64,000 bases of DNA, taken from positions 930,001 to 994,000 of the forward strand of contig JACKJF010000003.1 in the NCBI GenBank assembly GCA_020638095.1, in the 5' to 3' direction. The first letter of the stretch is position 1. Each line of letters begins with the position of its first letter. Position numbers and translations under genes: made by a program. The stretch comes from Hyphomicrobiaceae bacterium (GTDB taxonomy: Bacteria; Pseudomonadota; Alphaproteobacteria; Rhizobiales; Devosiaceae). Positions 1 to 9,222 of the stretch are shown here, piece after piece. Below the pieces are notes generated by a model that was not told where the DNA came from, did no database searches, and saw only the letters and a list, made by a program, of their open reading frames with translations.

Positions 1-1
1 G

Positions 2-1054
2 GTCGACATGGCCATGATCCTTGGCCCGCAACTGCCGCCCGTCCTTTCCGTGCAGATCCCGCGCCTGATGAACGACCCGGACCTGAGCCTGCGCATGGCG
101 GCTTCCGCCGGCGCGATCGTTCAGCTTGCGATAACCGCGCTGGCCATCGGCGTCTGGCTTCTGGGCGAGCGGATGGCGATCTCGGCCTTTCGCAGCCTTT
201 CGACGCGCGGCTTCAGGCTTCGCGGCGATGGCGCGTTGAGATCGGCCATTCTTGTCGTTTCCGCCTGGACCTTCCTTGTCACCTATCTCGGACTTGGTCT
301 GCTGCTGCTCTGGTCGGTCGCCGCGTCCTGGCGCTTCCCCGATCTTTTTCCGTCCCACTTCACGCTCGACGGCTGGTTGTCGCCGGGAAGCGATCTAATT
401 TCGCTCGTCTGGCGGTCTGTAGCACTGGGGATCGCCTCGGCCCTGATCGCGATGATCATGGCCGTCGGTGCCCTCGAACTCGAATACCGGCGTGGCCGGC
501 CCATTGCCGGCGGCGGCTGGCTGTCGCTCTACCTGCCGCTCCTTCTGCCCCAGATCGTCTTCGTGTCCGGCCTGTCGTTCCTGTTTCTCAGCCTTGGCTG
601 GGACGCCAACATCTTTGCCGTCGCGGCGGTTCACCTGGTCTTCGTCTTTCCCTACGTTTATCTGACCCTTGCCGCCTCCTGGCACCATTTCGACCGGCGC
701 TATCTCGACATCGCCCGCAGTCTCGGCAAACCCCCGTTCATGGCTCTGGTCGAAGTGAGATTGCCGATTCTGCTCGCGCCCCTTTTGACTGCATGTGCGC
801 TCGGCTTTGCCGTATCGATCGCCCAATACCTGCCGACCCTGCTCATCGGGGCCGGGCGGCTGCCCACCCTGACGACCGAAGCCGTGGCGCTGTCTTCGGG
901 CGGCAACCGCCGCCTGATCGGTGTCTACGCCCTGCTGCAGGCGCTCCTGCCGTTCATTGCCTTCGCCCTTGCCGGCCTCGGGCCGCGCTTCGTCTGGCGC
1001 AACCGCCTGGCTCTTTCGGGTCCGGTGCGCGAAATCTCGGGGCGAAGCGCATGA
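2..1054 (+). CDS. ABC transporter permease, YnjC-like (5' part outside window)
   Basis: Inner-membrane permease of an ABC importer, cut by the left edge: the frame is open from base 2, and the first ATG (8) is internal with no ribosome site. The visible 350 codons hold about seven long hydrophobic segments. A coupling loop of the EAA type (ARSLGKPP, near bases 713-736) sits before the last segments, where such permeases contact their ATPase. The stop TGA overlaps the next gene's ATG, so the two are translationally coupled. A long, apparently two-module permease followed at once by a small ATPase matches the YnjC-YnjD family; its substrate is not secure (thiamine-like or metal importers are related). 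Certain as ABC permease, less so as YnjC. Confidence 0.82.
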   Translation, partial: VDMAMILGPQLPPVLSVQIPRLMNDPDLSLRMAASAGAIVQLAITALAIGVWLLGERMAISAFRSLSTRGFRLRGDGALRSAILVVSAWTFLVTYLGLGLLLLWSVAASWRFPDLFPSHFTLDGWLSPGSDLISLVWRSVALGIASALIAMIMAVGALELEYRRGRPIAGGGWLSLYLPLLLPQIVFVSGLSFLFLSLGWDANIFAVAAVHLVFVFPYVYLTLAASWHHFDRRYLDIARSLGKPPFMALVEVRLPILLAPLLTACALGFAVSIAQYLPTLLIGAGRLPTLTTEAVALSSGGNRRLIGVYALLQALLPFIAFALAGLGPRFVWRNRLALSGPVREISGRSA

Positions 1055-1695
1055 CCGGCAAAGGCCTGCTTCTCGATCATCTTTGCGTCTCGCTCCACGG
1101 CCAGAGTCTGTTCGAAGTCACCACCTGCGTGAAGCCCGGCGAAGTCCTGTCCATCATGGGGCCGTCCGGTTCGGGAAAGTCGACATTGATCAACGCGATT
1201 ATCGGCTTGTTGCCGTCGGTGTTTGCGCTCACCGGACGGATCGAACTTGATGGAATGTCGCTGATCGGTCTGCCGGTCGAACGGCGCCGGGTCGGCGTGC
1301 TGTTTCAAGACCCACTGCTGTTCCCGCACTTTTCGGTCGGCCAGAACATCGCTTTCGGCTTGCCGCGAAGCATCAAAGGAAAAGCGCGTGACGAAGCCGT
1401 CGCCCGCCTCCTGTCGGCGGTGGAGCTCGAAGGGTTCGCCGAGCGTGATCCCTTCACCCTCTCGGGGGGACAGAAGGCCCGCGTTGCCCTGCTCAGGGTT
1501 CTGGCCGCGGAGCCCTGCGCGCTTCTGCTCGACGAGCCGTTTTCAAAGCTCGATCCAGCCCTTCGCCAGTCGGTGCGGGATCTGGTGTTTGCCGAGACGC
1601 GGCGGCGCGAACTGCCGGTCCTGATGGTCACGCACGACAGGGATGACGCCGCAGCGGCGGGCGGCGGCGTGCTGCACCTTGGTGAAGCGGGGTAG
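1051..1695 (+). CDS. ABC transporter ATP-binding protein, YnjD-like
   Basis: ATPase subunit of 214 residues that powers the preceding permease. Visible motifs: Walker A GPSGSGKST (37-45), Q-loop Gln86, signature LSGGQ (137-141), Walker B LLLDEP (158-163) and switch His195. The chosen ATG overlaps the permease stop by four bases; the same frame is open further upstream but that part is a shadow of the permease gene. At 214 residues it is a minimal nucleotide-binding domain without the C-terminal regulatory extension of sugar or iron importers, as is usual for YnjD/ThiQ-type ATPases. It ends 11 bases from the convergent transporter gene, with no obvious terminator between. Confidence 0.9.
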   Translation: MTGKGLLLDHLCVSLHGQSLFEVTTCVKPGEVLSIMGPSGSGKSTLINAIIGLLPSVFALTGRIELDGMSLIGLPVERRRVGVLFQDPLLFPHFSVGQNIAFGLPRSIKGKARDEAVARLLSAVELEGFAERDPFTLSGGQKARVALLRVLAAEPCALLLDEPFSKLDPALRQSVRDLVFAETRRRELPVLMVTHDRDDAAAAGGGVLHLGEAG

Positions 1696-1706
1696 ACCGG
1701 CCCCGG

Positions 1707-2975
1707 CTATTCCTTGATGTAGGGCTTGCCGTCGGCGGCCGGCATGCGCGAGCGCCCGACAATGCCCGCCACCACGACGATTGTCGCGATATAGGGCGCC
1801 ATGGCCAGAAACTCCGATGGGATCGGGGTCTGCAACAGGGCCATCTTCTGCTGCAGCGAATCCGCGAAGCCGAAGATCAGCGCCGCCATCAGCGCGCCGA
1901 CCGGGTGCCACCGCCCGAAGATCATCGCCGCGAGGCCGATGAAGCCGCGCCCGTTGGTCATGTTGTCGTCGAACCGTCCGACGAGGCCAAGGGTCAGGAA
2001 CGCTCCGCCGAATCCGGCGACCATGCCGCCCATGATCACGTGGATGTAGCGCACCCGATAAACGTTGATGCCAAGCGTATCGGCCGCCTGCGGGTGTTCG
2101 CCGACCGACCGGGCATGCAGCCCGTGCTTGGTGTAAAAGAGGTAGTAGGTCGCCGCCGCCACCATGATCAGCGCGCCATAGACGAAAATATTCTGCTGGA
2201 AGAACATCGGCCCGATCACCGGAATATCGCCGAGGACGGGAATGCTGATCGCGCGGAAAACGGGCGCATTGTTGAGGAAACGGTACTCGGAAAAGACCTG
2301 ACTGCTCACATACGAGGTCAGCCCGAGCACGAAGAGATTGATCACCACCCCCGCTATGATCTGGTCGACTCTATAGGTCACGACCAGCGCCGCGAGGATG
2401 AAGCCGAACATGCCGCCCACAAGAATGGCGGCGATCAGCCCCACCCAGTTGCCGAGCAGCGAGCCGATCAGCGCGCCTGTGAAAGCTCCGGACAATAGAA
2501 TGCCTTCGATGCCGATATTGACCACCGCGACACGCTCGCTCAGCACGCCGGCCAGCCCGCCCATGGCGATCGGCACGGCGCGCACCACCGTCGCCTGCAG
2601 CATGCCGGTCAGCGAAAAGGCCTTGCCGGCCGTCGCCCAGACGAGGAATGCCGCGATCAGGACGGCAAAGCCGATGCCCAGTGCCAGCGACGTGCCCTTT
2701 CCGGTCTTGCTCAGCCACTGACGCACGCCGAGAAAGGTGAGAATGGCGACTGCGATCCAGTTGAACGGCCCGGCGGGCACAACGAGGTCGGGCAAGACCC
2801 AGGGGTCGGTCGGGCGCGACAGGCGGAAAACCGCGTCACCGCCATCGACCTGCGCGAAAACGAGCGCCGTCACCAGGGCGAGAAGAATGAGGATCACGCC
2901 GGCGATCTTGCTTTGCCGCAGGGCTGCGGTGTCGAGTTTCCGGGTGCTGGTGGTCGCAACTGCATCCATGGCCAT
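1707..2975 (-). CDS. nucleoside-type ABC transporter permease (second permease, BMP system)
   Basis: Integral membrane subunit of 422 residues from the BMP-type nucleoside importer family (BPD_transp_2 fold, as in YufQ/NupQ). It has about nine or ten hydrophobic segments and the characteristic GIEGILLSGAFTGALIGS stretch near residue 155-172, which mirrors NIGAEGQVLMGG in the partner permease. It is the last gene of a four-gene operon (binding protein, ATPase, permease, permease), six bases after the first permease, with a methionine start at 2975. Nucleoside specificity is inferred from the family and from the salvage operon directly divergent from this transporter; purine or pyrimidine preference cannot be told. 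Confidence 0.88.
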   Translation of the reverse strand: MAMDAVATTSTRKLDTAALRQSKIAGVILILLALVTALVFAQVDGGDAVFRLSRPTDPWVLPDLVVPAGPFNWIAVAILTFLGVRQWLSKTGKGTSLALGIGFAVLIAAFLVWATAGKAFSLTGMLQATVVRAVPIAMGGLAGVLSERVAVVNIGIEGILLSGAFTGALIGSLLGNWVGLIAAILVGGMFGFILAALVVTYRVDQIIAGVVINLFVLGLTSYVSSQVFSEYRFLNNAPVFRAISIPVLGDIPVIGPMFFQQNIFVYGALIMVAAATYYLFYTKHGLHARSVGEHPQAADTLGINVYRVRYIHVIMGGMVAGFGGAFLTLGLVGRFDDNMTNGRGFIGLAAMIFGRWHPVGALMAALIFGFADSLQQKMALLQTPIPSEFLAMAPYIATIVVVAGIVGRSRMPAADGKPYIKE

Positions 2976-2981
2976 GTCCGC

Positions 2982-4127
2982 CTACTCCTTGCGTGATGCT
3001 GCCTTGCCGCGGAAGCCCCACGGAAAGACGGCGCGCACCAGAAGCGGCGCTGCGATGAAAGCAATGATCAGCGACTGAACGATGCCGATGAGATCGAGGC
3101 TGACCCCGGCATCGACCTGCATCTGCCGGCCGCCGGCTTCGAGAGCGCCGAACAGGAGCCCCGCAATCAGCACCCCGACCGGATGTGACCGCCCGAGCAA
3201 CGCTACGGAAATCGCGTTGAAGCCGATCCCCGCCGAAAAGCCCGGGGAAGCACGGCCAAGCACGCCGAGAACCTGATTGGCTCCCGCGAGCCCGGCCAGC
3301 GCGCCCGCAAGCGCCATGACGAGCACGACGATGAGACCCGACCGCATGCCGGCAAAACGGGCGGCATCCGGATTCTCGCCGCTGGCGCGGAATTCGAAAC
3401 CGATGGTCGTCTTGAACAGGAGCCAGTAGCAGAACCAGACCATGAAAAGCATCAGGAACACGCCCGCATGCACCCGCATGTTTGGGTCGACCCAATCGAG
3501 CAGGCGCGGCAGGGTTGCGCTGTCGAGCACCGCGTTGGAAATCGGATCGCTTCGGCCGGCCTTCTGGATGAAGGGAACCTTGAGAAGATAGTCGACCAGC
3601 CGGAAGGAAATGAGGTTGAGCATGATCGTCGAAATCACCTCATGCGCCCCGGTCGCGGCCCTGAGCCAGCCCGCGATGCCGGCGTAAAGACCCCCGACCA
3701 GCACACCCGCCAAAAGCGCCATTGGCAGATGGATGTAGATCGGCAGGCCGCCGAAACTGAACCCGACGATCACCGCCGCCATGCCGCCCATGAGCACCTG
3801 GCCCTCGGCACCGATATTGAAGAACCCGGCCCGGAAGCCCATTGCCACGCCAAGCCCGGCGAGAACCAGCGGCGTTGCCGCCGTCAGGGTCTCGGAAATG
3901 GCGCCGAGTGATCCAACAGACCCCGTCAACAGCGCGATATAGGACCGGCCGATCGTGTCGATGCTGACATTGGTGGCGAGCATGACGAGCCCGCCAAGAA
4001 CAAGGGCGACGAAGATGGCAAAGACCGGAACGATGATCAGGTCTTCATAAACGGTGCGGCTGGGTGCCGCCTTCTGCAGCAGCTGGTGCGCCAGCTTTTC
4101 CGTCGGGGTTTCTGCCGGTTCGCTCAT
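2982..4127 (-). CDS. nucleoside-type ABC transporter permease (first permease, BMP system)
   Basis: Membrane subunit of 381 residues, NupP/YufP-like, forming the translocation pore with the downstream permease. A cytoplasmic N-terminal stretch of about 30 residues is followed by about eight hydrophobic segments; the conserved NIGAEGQVLMGG motif lies near residues 104-115. The ATG overlaps the stop of the upstream ATPase gene in an ATGA arrangement, indicating translational coupling. Heterodimeric permeases of this sort are diagnostic of BMP-family importers for nucleosides, as opposed to the single-permease ribose systems. The charged start (MSEPAETPTEKLAHQL) is typical of the first permease. 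Confidence 0.88.
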   Translation of the reverse strand: MSEPAETPTEKLAHQLLQKAAPSRTVYEDLIIVPVFAIFVALVLGGLVMLATNVSIDTIGRSYIALLTGSVGSLGAISETLTAATPLVLAGLGVAMGFRAGFFNIGAEGQVLMGGMAAVIVGFSFGGLPIYIHLPMALLAGVLVGGLYAGIAGWLRAATGAHEVISTIMLNLISFRLVDYLLKVPFIQKAGRSDPISNAVLDSATLPRLLDWVDPNMRVHAGVFLMLFMVWFCYWLLFKTTIGFEFRASGENPDAARFAGMRSGLIVVLVMALAGALAGLAGANQVLGVLGRASPGFSAGIGFNAISVALLGRSHPVGVLIAGLLFGALEAGGRQMQVDAGVSLDLIGIVQSLIIAFIAAPLLVRAVFPWGFRGKAASRKE

Positions 4128-5635
4128 AGTGCGGCTCCCGCCATTGCAAGTCCGATATCGTTCTTGTCGGCGGGCCGCCCGCCCGCGCCGAATTGTGCAA
4201 CGATCTTGCCCTTGAACATCACCAGAATCCGGTCGGAGAGGGCGATGACCTCGTCAAGCTCCGACGAGACGATCAGAACCGCATTGCCTTCGTCGCGCGC
4301 ATCCATGAGGCGCGAATGGATATATTCGATCGACCCGACGTCGAGGCCACGGGTCGGGTGCGCCGCGATCAATAGCTTGGTGTCGCGCGACATTTCCCGC
4401 GCCACCACCATCTTTTGCTGGTTGCCGCCGGACAGGTGATTGACCGTCTCGAAGATCGAGGGGGTCCGAACGTCGAAAGCCGCCGAATATTCCGCCGCCC
4501 GTTCGTTGACGGCGTTCCAGTCCATCATCACGCCGCGCGAATAGCGGTCGTCATAGTAGGAATTGAGCACCATGTTCTCGGCAATCGAGAAGTTGGCGAC
4601 CACGCCGTTCTTGAGCCGGTCTTCGGGAATATGGGCAATGCCCATCTGATGGCGCGCGCGCGCCGAGGCACGGGTAATGTCTTTGCCTTCGAATGCGATC
4701 GTGCCGCCGGCGATCCGGTGCACCCCGGCCAGCGCTTCCACCAGCGCCGACTGGCCGTTGCCCTGCACGCCGGCAATGCCAACCACTTCGTGGCGCCGCA
4801 CCGAAAAACTGACATCGTCGACGGCGAGTGAATCGTCCTCGCGGAGAATTGTCAGGTCCTTGACGTCGAGCAGGACCTCGCCGGGCTCATAGGGCTTTTT
4901 CTCGACCTCGAGGCTGACCGGCCGCCCTACCATCATTTCCGCCAGTTCGAGATCGGTCTTTTCGCCGGGCAGGCATTCGCCGACGATCTGGCCGGCGCGC
5001 AGCACGTTGATGCGGTCGGCGATCTCGAGTATTTCGTGAAGCTTGTGGGTGATGAAAACCAGCGCCTTGCCCGCTTCGCGCAGGGCCCGGACGATCTTGA
5101 AGAAATCGGTGACTTCCTGCGGCGTCAGCACGGCGGTCGGCTCATCGAAGATCAGGACATCGGCTGACCGGAACAGGACCTTGATGATTTCGACGCGCTG
5201 CTGGATGCCGACCGGCAGGTTTTCGATCAGCGCGTCCGGGTCGACCTCGAGCCCATAGGTCTCGTTGATCTCGCGCACCTGTGCCCGCGCCGTCTTGAGA
5301 TCGAGACTGTCGAGCGGTCCCGTCGGCTCGACACCGAGCACGACGTTTTCCGCGACGGTAAAGACGGGGACCAGCATGAAATGCTGGTGCACCATGCCGA
5401 TACCGGCCCGGATGCCGTCGCCCGGTCCGTTGAACTGTACCGGCTTTCCGTCAATCAGGATTTCGCCCTCGTCCGGCCGGTAGAGGCCCGAGAGCACGTT
5501 CATCATGGTGGACTTGCCGGCGCCGTTTTCGCCGAGAAGGCCGAGCACTTCGCCGGCCCTGATCGAAAGGTTCACACCCGAATTGGCAACCACCTCGCCG
5601 AACCGCTTGGTAATGCCGCGTAGTTCGATGTCCAA
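4124..5635 (-). CDS. nucleoside-type ABC transporter ATPase, double-domain
   Basis: Two tandem ABC domains in 503 residues (NupO/YufO, RbsA-like). The first domain has Walker A GENGAGKST (34-42) and Walker B VLIFDEPTA; the second has the degenerate loop GVQGNGQSA and signature LSGGNQQK, the usual asymmetry of this family in which only one site is fully competent. The start at 5635 is a TTG, supported by a purine-rich GGGGGA about seven bases upstream and by alignment of the N-terminus with the family (MDIELRGITKRFG); no alternative ATG is nearby. Its stop overlaps the next gene. It energises uptake in this operon. Confidence 0.93.
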   Translation of the reverse strand: MDIELRGITKRFGEVVANSGVNLSIRAGEVLGLLGENGAGKSTMMNVLSGLYRPDEGEILIDGKPVQFNGPGDGIRAGIGMVHQHFMLVPVFTVAENVVLGVEPTGPLDSLDLKTARAQVREINETYGLEVDPDALIENLPVGIQQRVEIIKVLFRSADVLIFDEPTAVLTPQEVTDFFKIVRALREAGKALVFITHKLHEILEIADRINVLRAGQIVGECLPGEKTDLELAEMMVGRPVSLEVEKKPYEPGEVLLDVKDLTILREDDSLAVDDVSFSVRRHEVVGIAGVQGNGQSALVEALAGVHRIAGGTIAFEGKDITRASARARHQMGIAHIPEDRLKNGVVANFSIAENMVLNSYYDDRYSRGVMMDWNAVNERAAEYSAAFDVRTPSIFETVNHLSGGNQQKMVVAREMSRDTKLLIAAHPTRGLDVGSIEYIHSRLMDARDEGNAVLIVSSELDEVIALSDRILVMFKGKIVAQFGAGGRPADKNDIGLAMAGAAL

Positions 5636-5713
5636 GGCGTTTCCCCCGATCCCACCTGCAAAAATCGCGGCGTCATCCCGAAAGGACGGCGCCGCGACGC
5701 GTTTGGAGGCCGA

Positions 5714-6742
5714 TTACATGCCGACCGTGATCGTCCCGTCGATGATCTGCTGCTTGATCGTTTCGATCTCGCTCTTCAGATCGGCCGGAACCATCGAGTC
5801 CATGTCATGGTAGGGGGCAAGCCCGACACCATTGTTGGCCAGCGTGCCGACCGTCAGACCGCCCATGAAATGGTCGTTCATGGCATCGTCGATCACCTGC
5901 ATCACCGTGGCATCCATGTTCTTGAGAATGGAGGTCAGGTAGACGTGGTTCTTTTCCGGGTTGGTCAGGTACTGGTCCGCATCGACACCGACGATCATCA
6001 GTTTGTCGGTGCCCAGTTCGTCGGCCAGAGCCGCCGAGCCGAGACCCACGGGACCGGCAACCGGCAAAACGATGTCGGCGCCTTCGTCGTAAAGGTTCTG
6101 CGCAAAGGTGCGGCCGTCATCGAGCGAATCGAAGTTGTTGGTGAAGAGGCCTTCCTTGGCTGCCGGATCCCAGCCGAGAACCGTAACGTTCGTGCCCTTC
6201 TGCTTGTTGTAATAGTCGACGCCCCAGGCGAAACCGTCCATGAACACGGTCACCGGCGGAATGTTGATGCCGCCGAACGTGCCGACGGTACCGGACTTGG
6301 TCATGCCCGCGGCAAGATAGCCGGCGAGGAACGCCGCCTGGTCGGTCGCGAAGACCTGGCCGATCACGTTCGGGATGGTCGGATCATAGGCATAGTCGAC
6401 GATCGAGAACTTCTGGTCCGGGTTGGCTTCGGCTGCCGCCTTGGTGGCATCGCCCATCAGGAAGCCGACGGTGATGATTACGCCGCAATCGCCGCTCGCC
6501 AGAAGCGAATTGATGTTGGCGGCATAGTCGGTCTCGGCCTGCGACTCGAGGAAACGGCCTTCGACACCGAATTTGGCTTCGGCATCAGTCACGCCCTTCC
6601 AGGCGGTCTGGTTGAAGCCATTGTCGTCGATGCCGCCCGTGTCGGTCACCTGGCAGGCGGTGAAGGCGAAGGCCGATACGGCCGAACCCAGAACCATTGC
6701 GCCCGCAAGCAGTGCCGGCTTGGCAATTCGTTTAAAATCCAT
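5714..6742 (-). CDS. BMP-family periplasmic nucleoside-binding protein
   Basis: Substrate-binding subunit of 342 residues. Residues 1-26 form a Sec signal peptide (positively charged MDFKR, hydrophobic core, cleavage near AFA); there is no lipobox, so a soluble periplasmic protein is expected, unlike the PnrA/BmpA lipoproteins of spirochaetes and Gram-positives. The family hallmark DTGGIDDNGFNQTAWKG follows at about 33-49, and repeated GVDADQY-type motifs appear near the C-terminus. A strong site AGGAGA lies nine bases before the ATG. It is promoter-proximal and separated from the ATPase by 78 bases, as common where the binding protein is made in excess. Confidence 0.92.
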   Translation of the reverse strand: MDFKRIAKPALLAGAMVLGSAVSAFAFTACQVTDTGGIDDNGFNQTAWKGVTDAEAKFGVEGRFLESQAETDYAANINSLLASGDCGVIITVGFLMGDATKAAAEANPDQKFSIVDYAYDPTIPNVIGQVFATDQAAFLAGYLAAGMTKSGTVGTFGGINIPPVTVFMDGFAWGVDYYNKQKGTNVTVLGWDPAAKEGLFTNNFDSLDDGRTFAQNLYDEGADIVLPVAGPVGLGSAALADELGTDKLMIVGVDADQYLTNPEKNHVYLTSILKNMDATVMQVIDDAMNDHFMGGLTVGTLANNGVGLAPYHDMDSMVPADLKSEIETIKQQIIDGTITVGM

Positions 6743-6819
6743 GTTGCTTTCTCCTGTTAGCCCAGCGGCGCGGAACGCAGTTCAAGGCGCATCCCCCTTT
6801 CGCCAAGGGCTTGGCGGCA

Positions 6820-6848
6820 ATTAAGCATGGCTCCAAAGCGTCCGGCAA
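6820..6848 (-). promoter_or_regulatory. candidate sigma70 promoter of the BMP transporter operon
   Basis: On the minus strand, TTGCCG (6848-6843) and CTTAAT (6825-6820, preceded by TG two bases upstream) are 17 bases apart, about 75 bases before the binding-protein ATG. The divergent deaminase operon starts at 6968, so both control regions share 225 bases. No operator palindrome was recognised here. Inferred from motif spacing only. Confidence 0.35.
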
Positions 6849-6967
6849 GAAAAAATGGTGTGAACTCAGAGGGTCGTTGACCACCTAATCTGCATCGCCT
6901 AACTCGGAGTGTGAGGTGGGGCGTGGTTCCGAATGCCGGTCCCGCGAAGGGGAGGTCGCTGAACGCC

Positions 6968-8194
6968 GTGAAACCCGATATCGATGCCAAGCTTTTCGCC
7001 GCCGCCGAACACGCCCGCAACAGAGCCTATGCGCCCTATTCGAACTACTCGGTTGGTGCCGCGATCCTTGCCGACGACGGCAACATCTATTCCGGCTGCA
7101 ATGTGGAAAACGCCGCCTACCCGATCGGCAATTGCGCTGAGGCTTCAGCCATCGCCGCGATGATTTCGGGCGGGGCCCGGCGCATCGAACGCGTTTATGT
7201 CACCGGCCGCGGCGTAATTCCCGTCACGCCCTGCGGCGGTTGCCGCCAGCGCCTTCGTGAATTTGCCGCGCCGGACACGGTCATCGTCTGCCATGGCGTC
7301 GAGGGAGAGCCGCTCGTCACCTCCCTCGGCGAACTATTGCCGCATTCTTTCGGTCCGGATCATCTCACAGAGAAAATGGGGTTCGAATTGTCCGCTCTTT
7401 TGCACATCCGCTCGCTTCTTCCCGATTCCCACATCGACGCCATCATCGTTCTCGGGTCCGGCCTCTCAGGATTTGCGTCGACGCTGAGCGATGCGGCCAC
7501 CATCCCCTACCACGAACTCGAAGGGTTTCCGGGTCAGTCAGGCAGGGGACACGGCGTTTCCGGCCACGGATCGGACCTCGTTGTCGGCACGCTCGCAGGC
7601 AAACGCGTCGCGGTCCTGACCGGGCGCGAACACTACTATGAGAACGGCAATGCCGCGGCCATGCGCCCCGCGCTTGAGACCCTCGCGGCCCTCGGCGCCA
7701 AAACGCTGATCCTGACCAACGCTGCCGGGTCGCTCGACGAAAGCATCCGCCCCGGCGATCTCATGGTCCTTTGCGATCACATCAACTATGCCGGCATGAA
7801 CCCGCTCATCGGCGAGCCGAGCGATCGCCGTTTCGTCAACATGGTCAACTGCTACGATCCCGCGCTTCGGCAATTGTCGGCCGGGATTGCCGGCCGCCTT
7901 GGCATTTCCCTGACCGAGGGCGTTTATTTGTGGTATTCAGGTCCTTCCTTCGAGACGATGGCCGAAATCCAGATGGCCATCCGCTTGGGGGCCAACGCGG
8001 TGGGCATGTCGACGGTTCCAGAAACCATCATTGCCCGCATGCTGGGACTGAACGTCTGGGCCTGCTCGGCCATCACCAATATGGGTGCCGGGCTCAGCAA
8101 CGAAACGATCAGCCATGAGCACACAAAGGCCATGGCGGTTGAAGGCGCCGCAAAGCTGACCAAGATCATCCCGGCGCTGGTGGAGGCATTATGA
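6968..8194 (+). CDS. cytidine deaminase / purine nucleoside phosphorylase fusion
   Basis: One uninterrupted frame encodes two enzymes that are normally separate. Residues 1-135 are a homotetrameric-type cytidine deaminase: CNVENAAYPIG, then the zinc/catalytic Cys56-Ala-Glu58 and PCGGC (88-92), converting cytidine or deoxycytidine to uridine forms. Residues about 137-408 are a trimeric purine nucleoside phosphorylase: phosphate loop GSGLSGF (163-169), GREHYYENG, NAAGSL and GANAVGMSTVPE. The join reads HLTEKMGFEL; Met137 (7376) is where a separate phosphorylase would start, but no stop codon precedes it. The GTG at 6968 was chosen over the upstream GTG 6911 because AAGGGGAGG lies about 12 bases before it and it gives a normal deaminase N-terminus. 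The stop overlaps deoC. Confidence 0.85.
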   Translation: MKPDIDAKLFAAAEHARNRAYAPYSNYSVGAAILADDGNIYSGCNVENAAYPIGNCAEASAIAAMISGGARRIERVYVTGRGVIPVTPCGGCRQRLREFAAPDTVIVCHGVEGEPLVTSLGELLPHSFGPDHLTEKMGFELSALLHIRSLLPDSHIDAIIVLGSGLSGFASTLSDAATIPYHELEGFPGQSGRGHGVSGHGSDLVVGTLAGKRVAVLTGREHYYENGNAAAMRPALETLAALGAKTLILTNAAGSLDESIRPGDLMVLCDHINYAGMNPLIGEPSDRRFVNMVNCYDPALRQLSAGIAGRLGISLTEGVYLWYSGPSFETMAEIQMAIRLGANAVGMSTVPETIIARMLGLNVWACSAITNMGAGLSNETISHEHTKAMAVEGAAKLTKIIPALVEAL

Positions 8195-9180
8195 GTCTGA
8201 AAGCCGTACCCGATACGAAGCCAGCCATGGGCCACGAGCGCAATCCCGGTTTTCCGCTCGATCTCGACTGGGTCGAGCGCACCGTGATGAACCGCTCCGC
8301 CCTCGAGCGCCGCGCCGCGTCCTTCTCCGCCCGCCGCTCGGTCAAAAAGCACTGGCAGGCGGCTTGGCTTCTCAAGGCCATCACTCTCATCGATCTGACG
8401 ACCCTGAATTCCGACGACACGGACGGACGGGTCGAACGGCTCTGCGCCAAGGCGCGGCATCCCGTCCGCGACGACATTCTCGAAGCACTTGGTGCCGAAG
8501 GTCTTGGCATCAAACCGGGTGCCGTCTGCGTCTATCACAATTTTGTCGCCACGGCGGTGCGCGCCCTGCGCGGCACCAATATCCCCGTGGCTGCGGTTTC
8601 GACCTCGTTCCCGCATGGCCTGACCCCCCTCAATATCCGGCTTCAGGAAATCGAGGCATCGGTGAAGGCGGGCGCCCGCGAAATCGACATCGTCATCGAG
8701 CGCGGCCAGGTTTTGACCGGCGACTGGCAGGCGCTTTACGACGAAGTCAAGCAGATGCGCGCCGCCTGCGGCGAAGCCCACATCAAGACCATCCTGGGCA
8801 CCGGGGAACTCGCAACCCTGACCAACGTTGCCAAGGCCTCACTTGTCTGCATGCTGGCCGGGGCCGACTTCATCAAGACCTCGACCGGCAAGGAAAAGGT
8901 CAACGCCAATCTGCCGACTTCGCTGGCCATGGTTCGCATGATCCGCGAATTCCACGACGAAACTGGCATCGAGATCGGCTACAAGCCCGCCGGCGGCATT
9001 TCGACGGCCAAGGACGCGCTGACCTACATGATCCTGATGAAGGAAGAGCTCGGCACCCACTGGCTGCAGCCGCATCTCTTCCGCTTCGGCGCCTCCTCGC
9101 TCCTCACCGACATCGAACGTCAGCTCGAACACAATGCCACCGGCCGTTATGCGGCGGACTACCGGCAGCCGATGGTTTGA
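8191..9180 (+). CDS. deoC: deoxyribose-phosphate aldolase, long type
   Basis: Cleaves 2-deoxyribose 5-phosphate to glyceraldehyde 3-phosphate and acetaldehyde. The Schiff-base lysine is in DFIKTSTGK (about residues 228-236), with KPAGGI following, both hallmarks of class I DERA. At 329 residues it is well above the roughly 260 of the Escherichia coli enzyme; the stretches FIKTSTGKEKVN, KPAGGISTAKDAL and LFRFGASSLLTDIERQ resemble the longer, eukaryote-like DERA branch. Its ATG overlaps the stop of the deaminase/phosphorylase fusion (ATGA), so the two are coupled. It takes deoxyribose 1-phosphate made by the two phosphorylases after DeoB isomerises it. Confidence 0.95.
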   Translation: MSLKAVPDTKPAMGHERNPGFPLDLDWVERTVMNRSALERRAASFSARRSVKKHWQAAWLLKAITLIDLTTLNSDDTDGRVERLCAKARHPVRDDILEALGAEGLGIKPGAVCVYHNFVATAVRALRGTNIPVAAVSTSFPHGLTPLNIRLQEIEASVKAGAREIDIVIERGQVLTGDWQALYDEVKQMRAACGEAHIKTILGTGELATLTNVAKASLVCMLAGADFIKTSTGKEKVNANLPTSLAMVRMIREFHDETGIEIGYKPAGGISTAKDALTYMILMKEELGTHWLQPHLFRFGASSLLTDIERQLEHNATGRYAADYRQPMV

Positions 9181-9222
9181 TGGAAAATGAGAATTCCAGC
9201 ATCGGACCTGAGTTGTTTCCAT

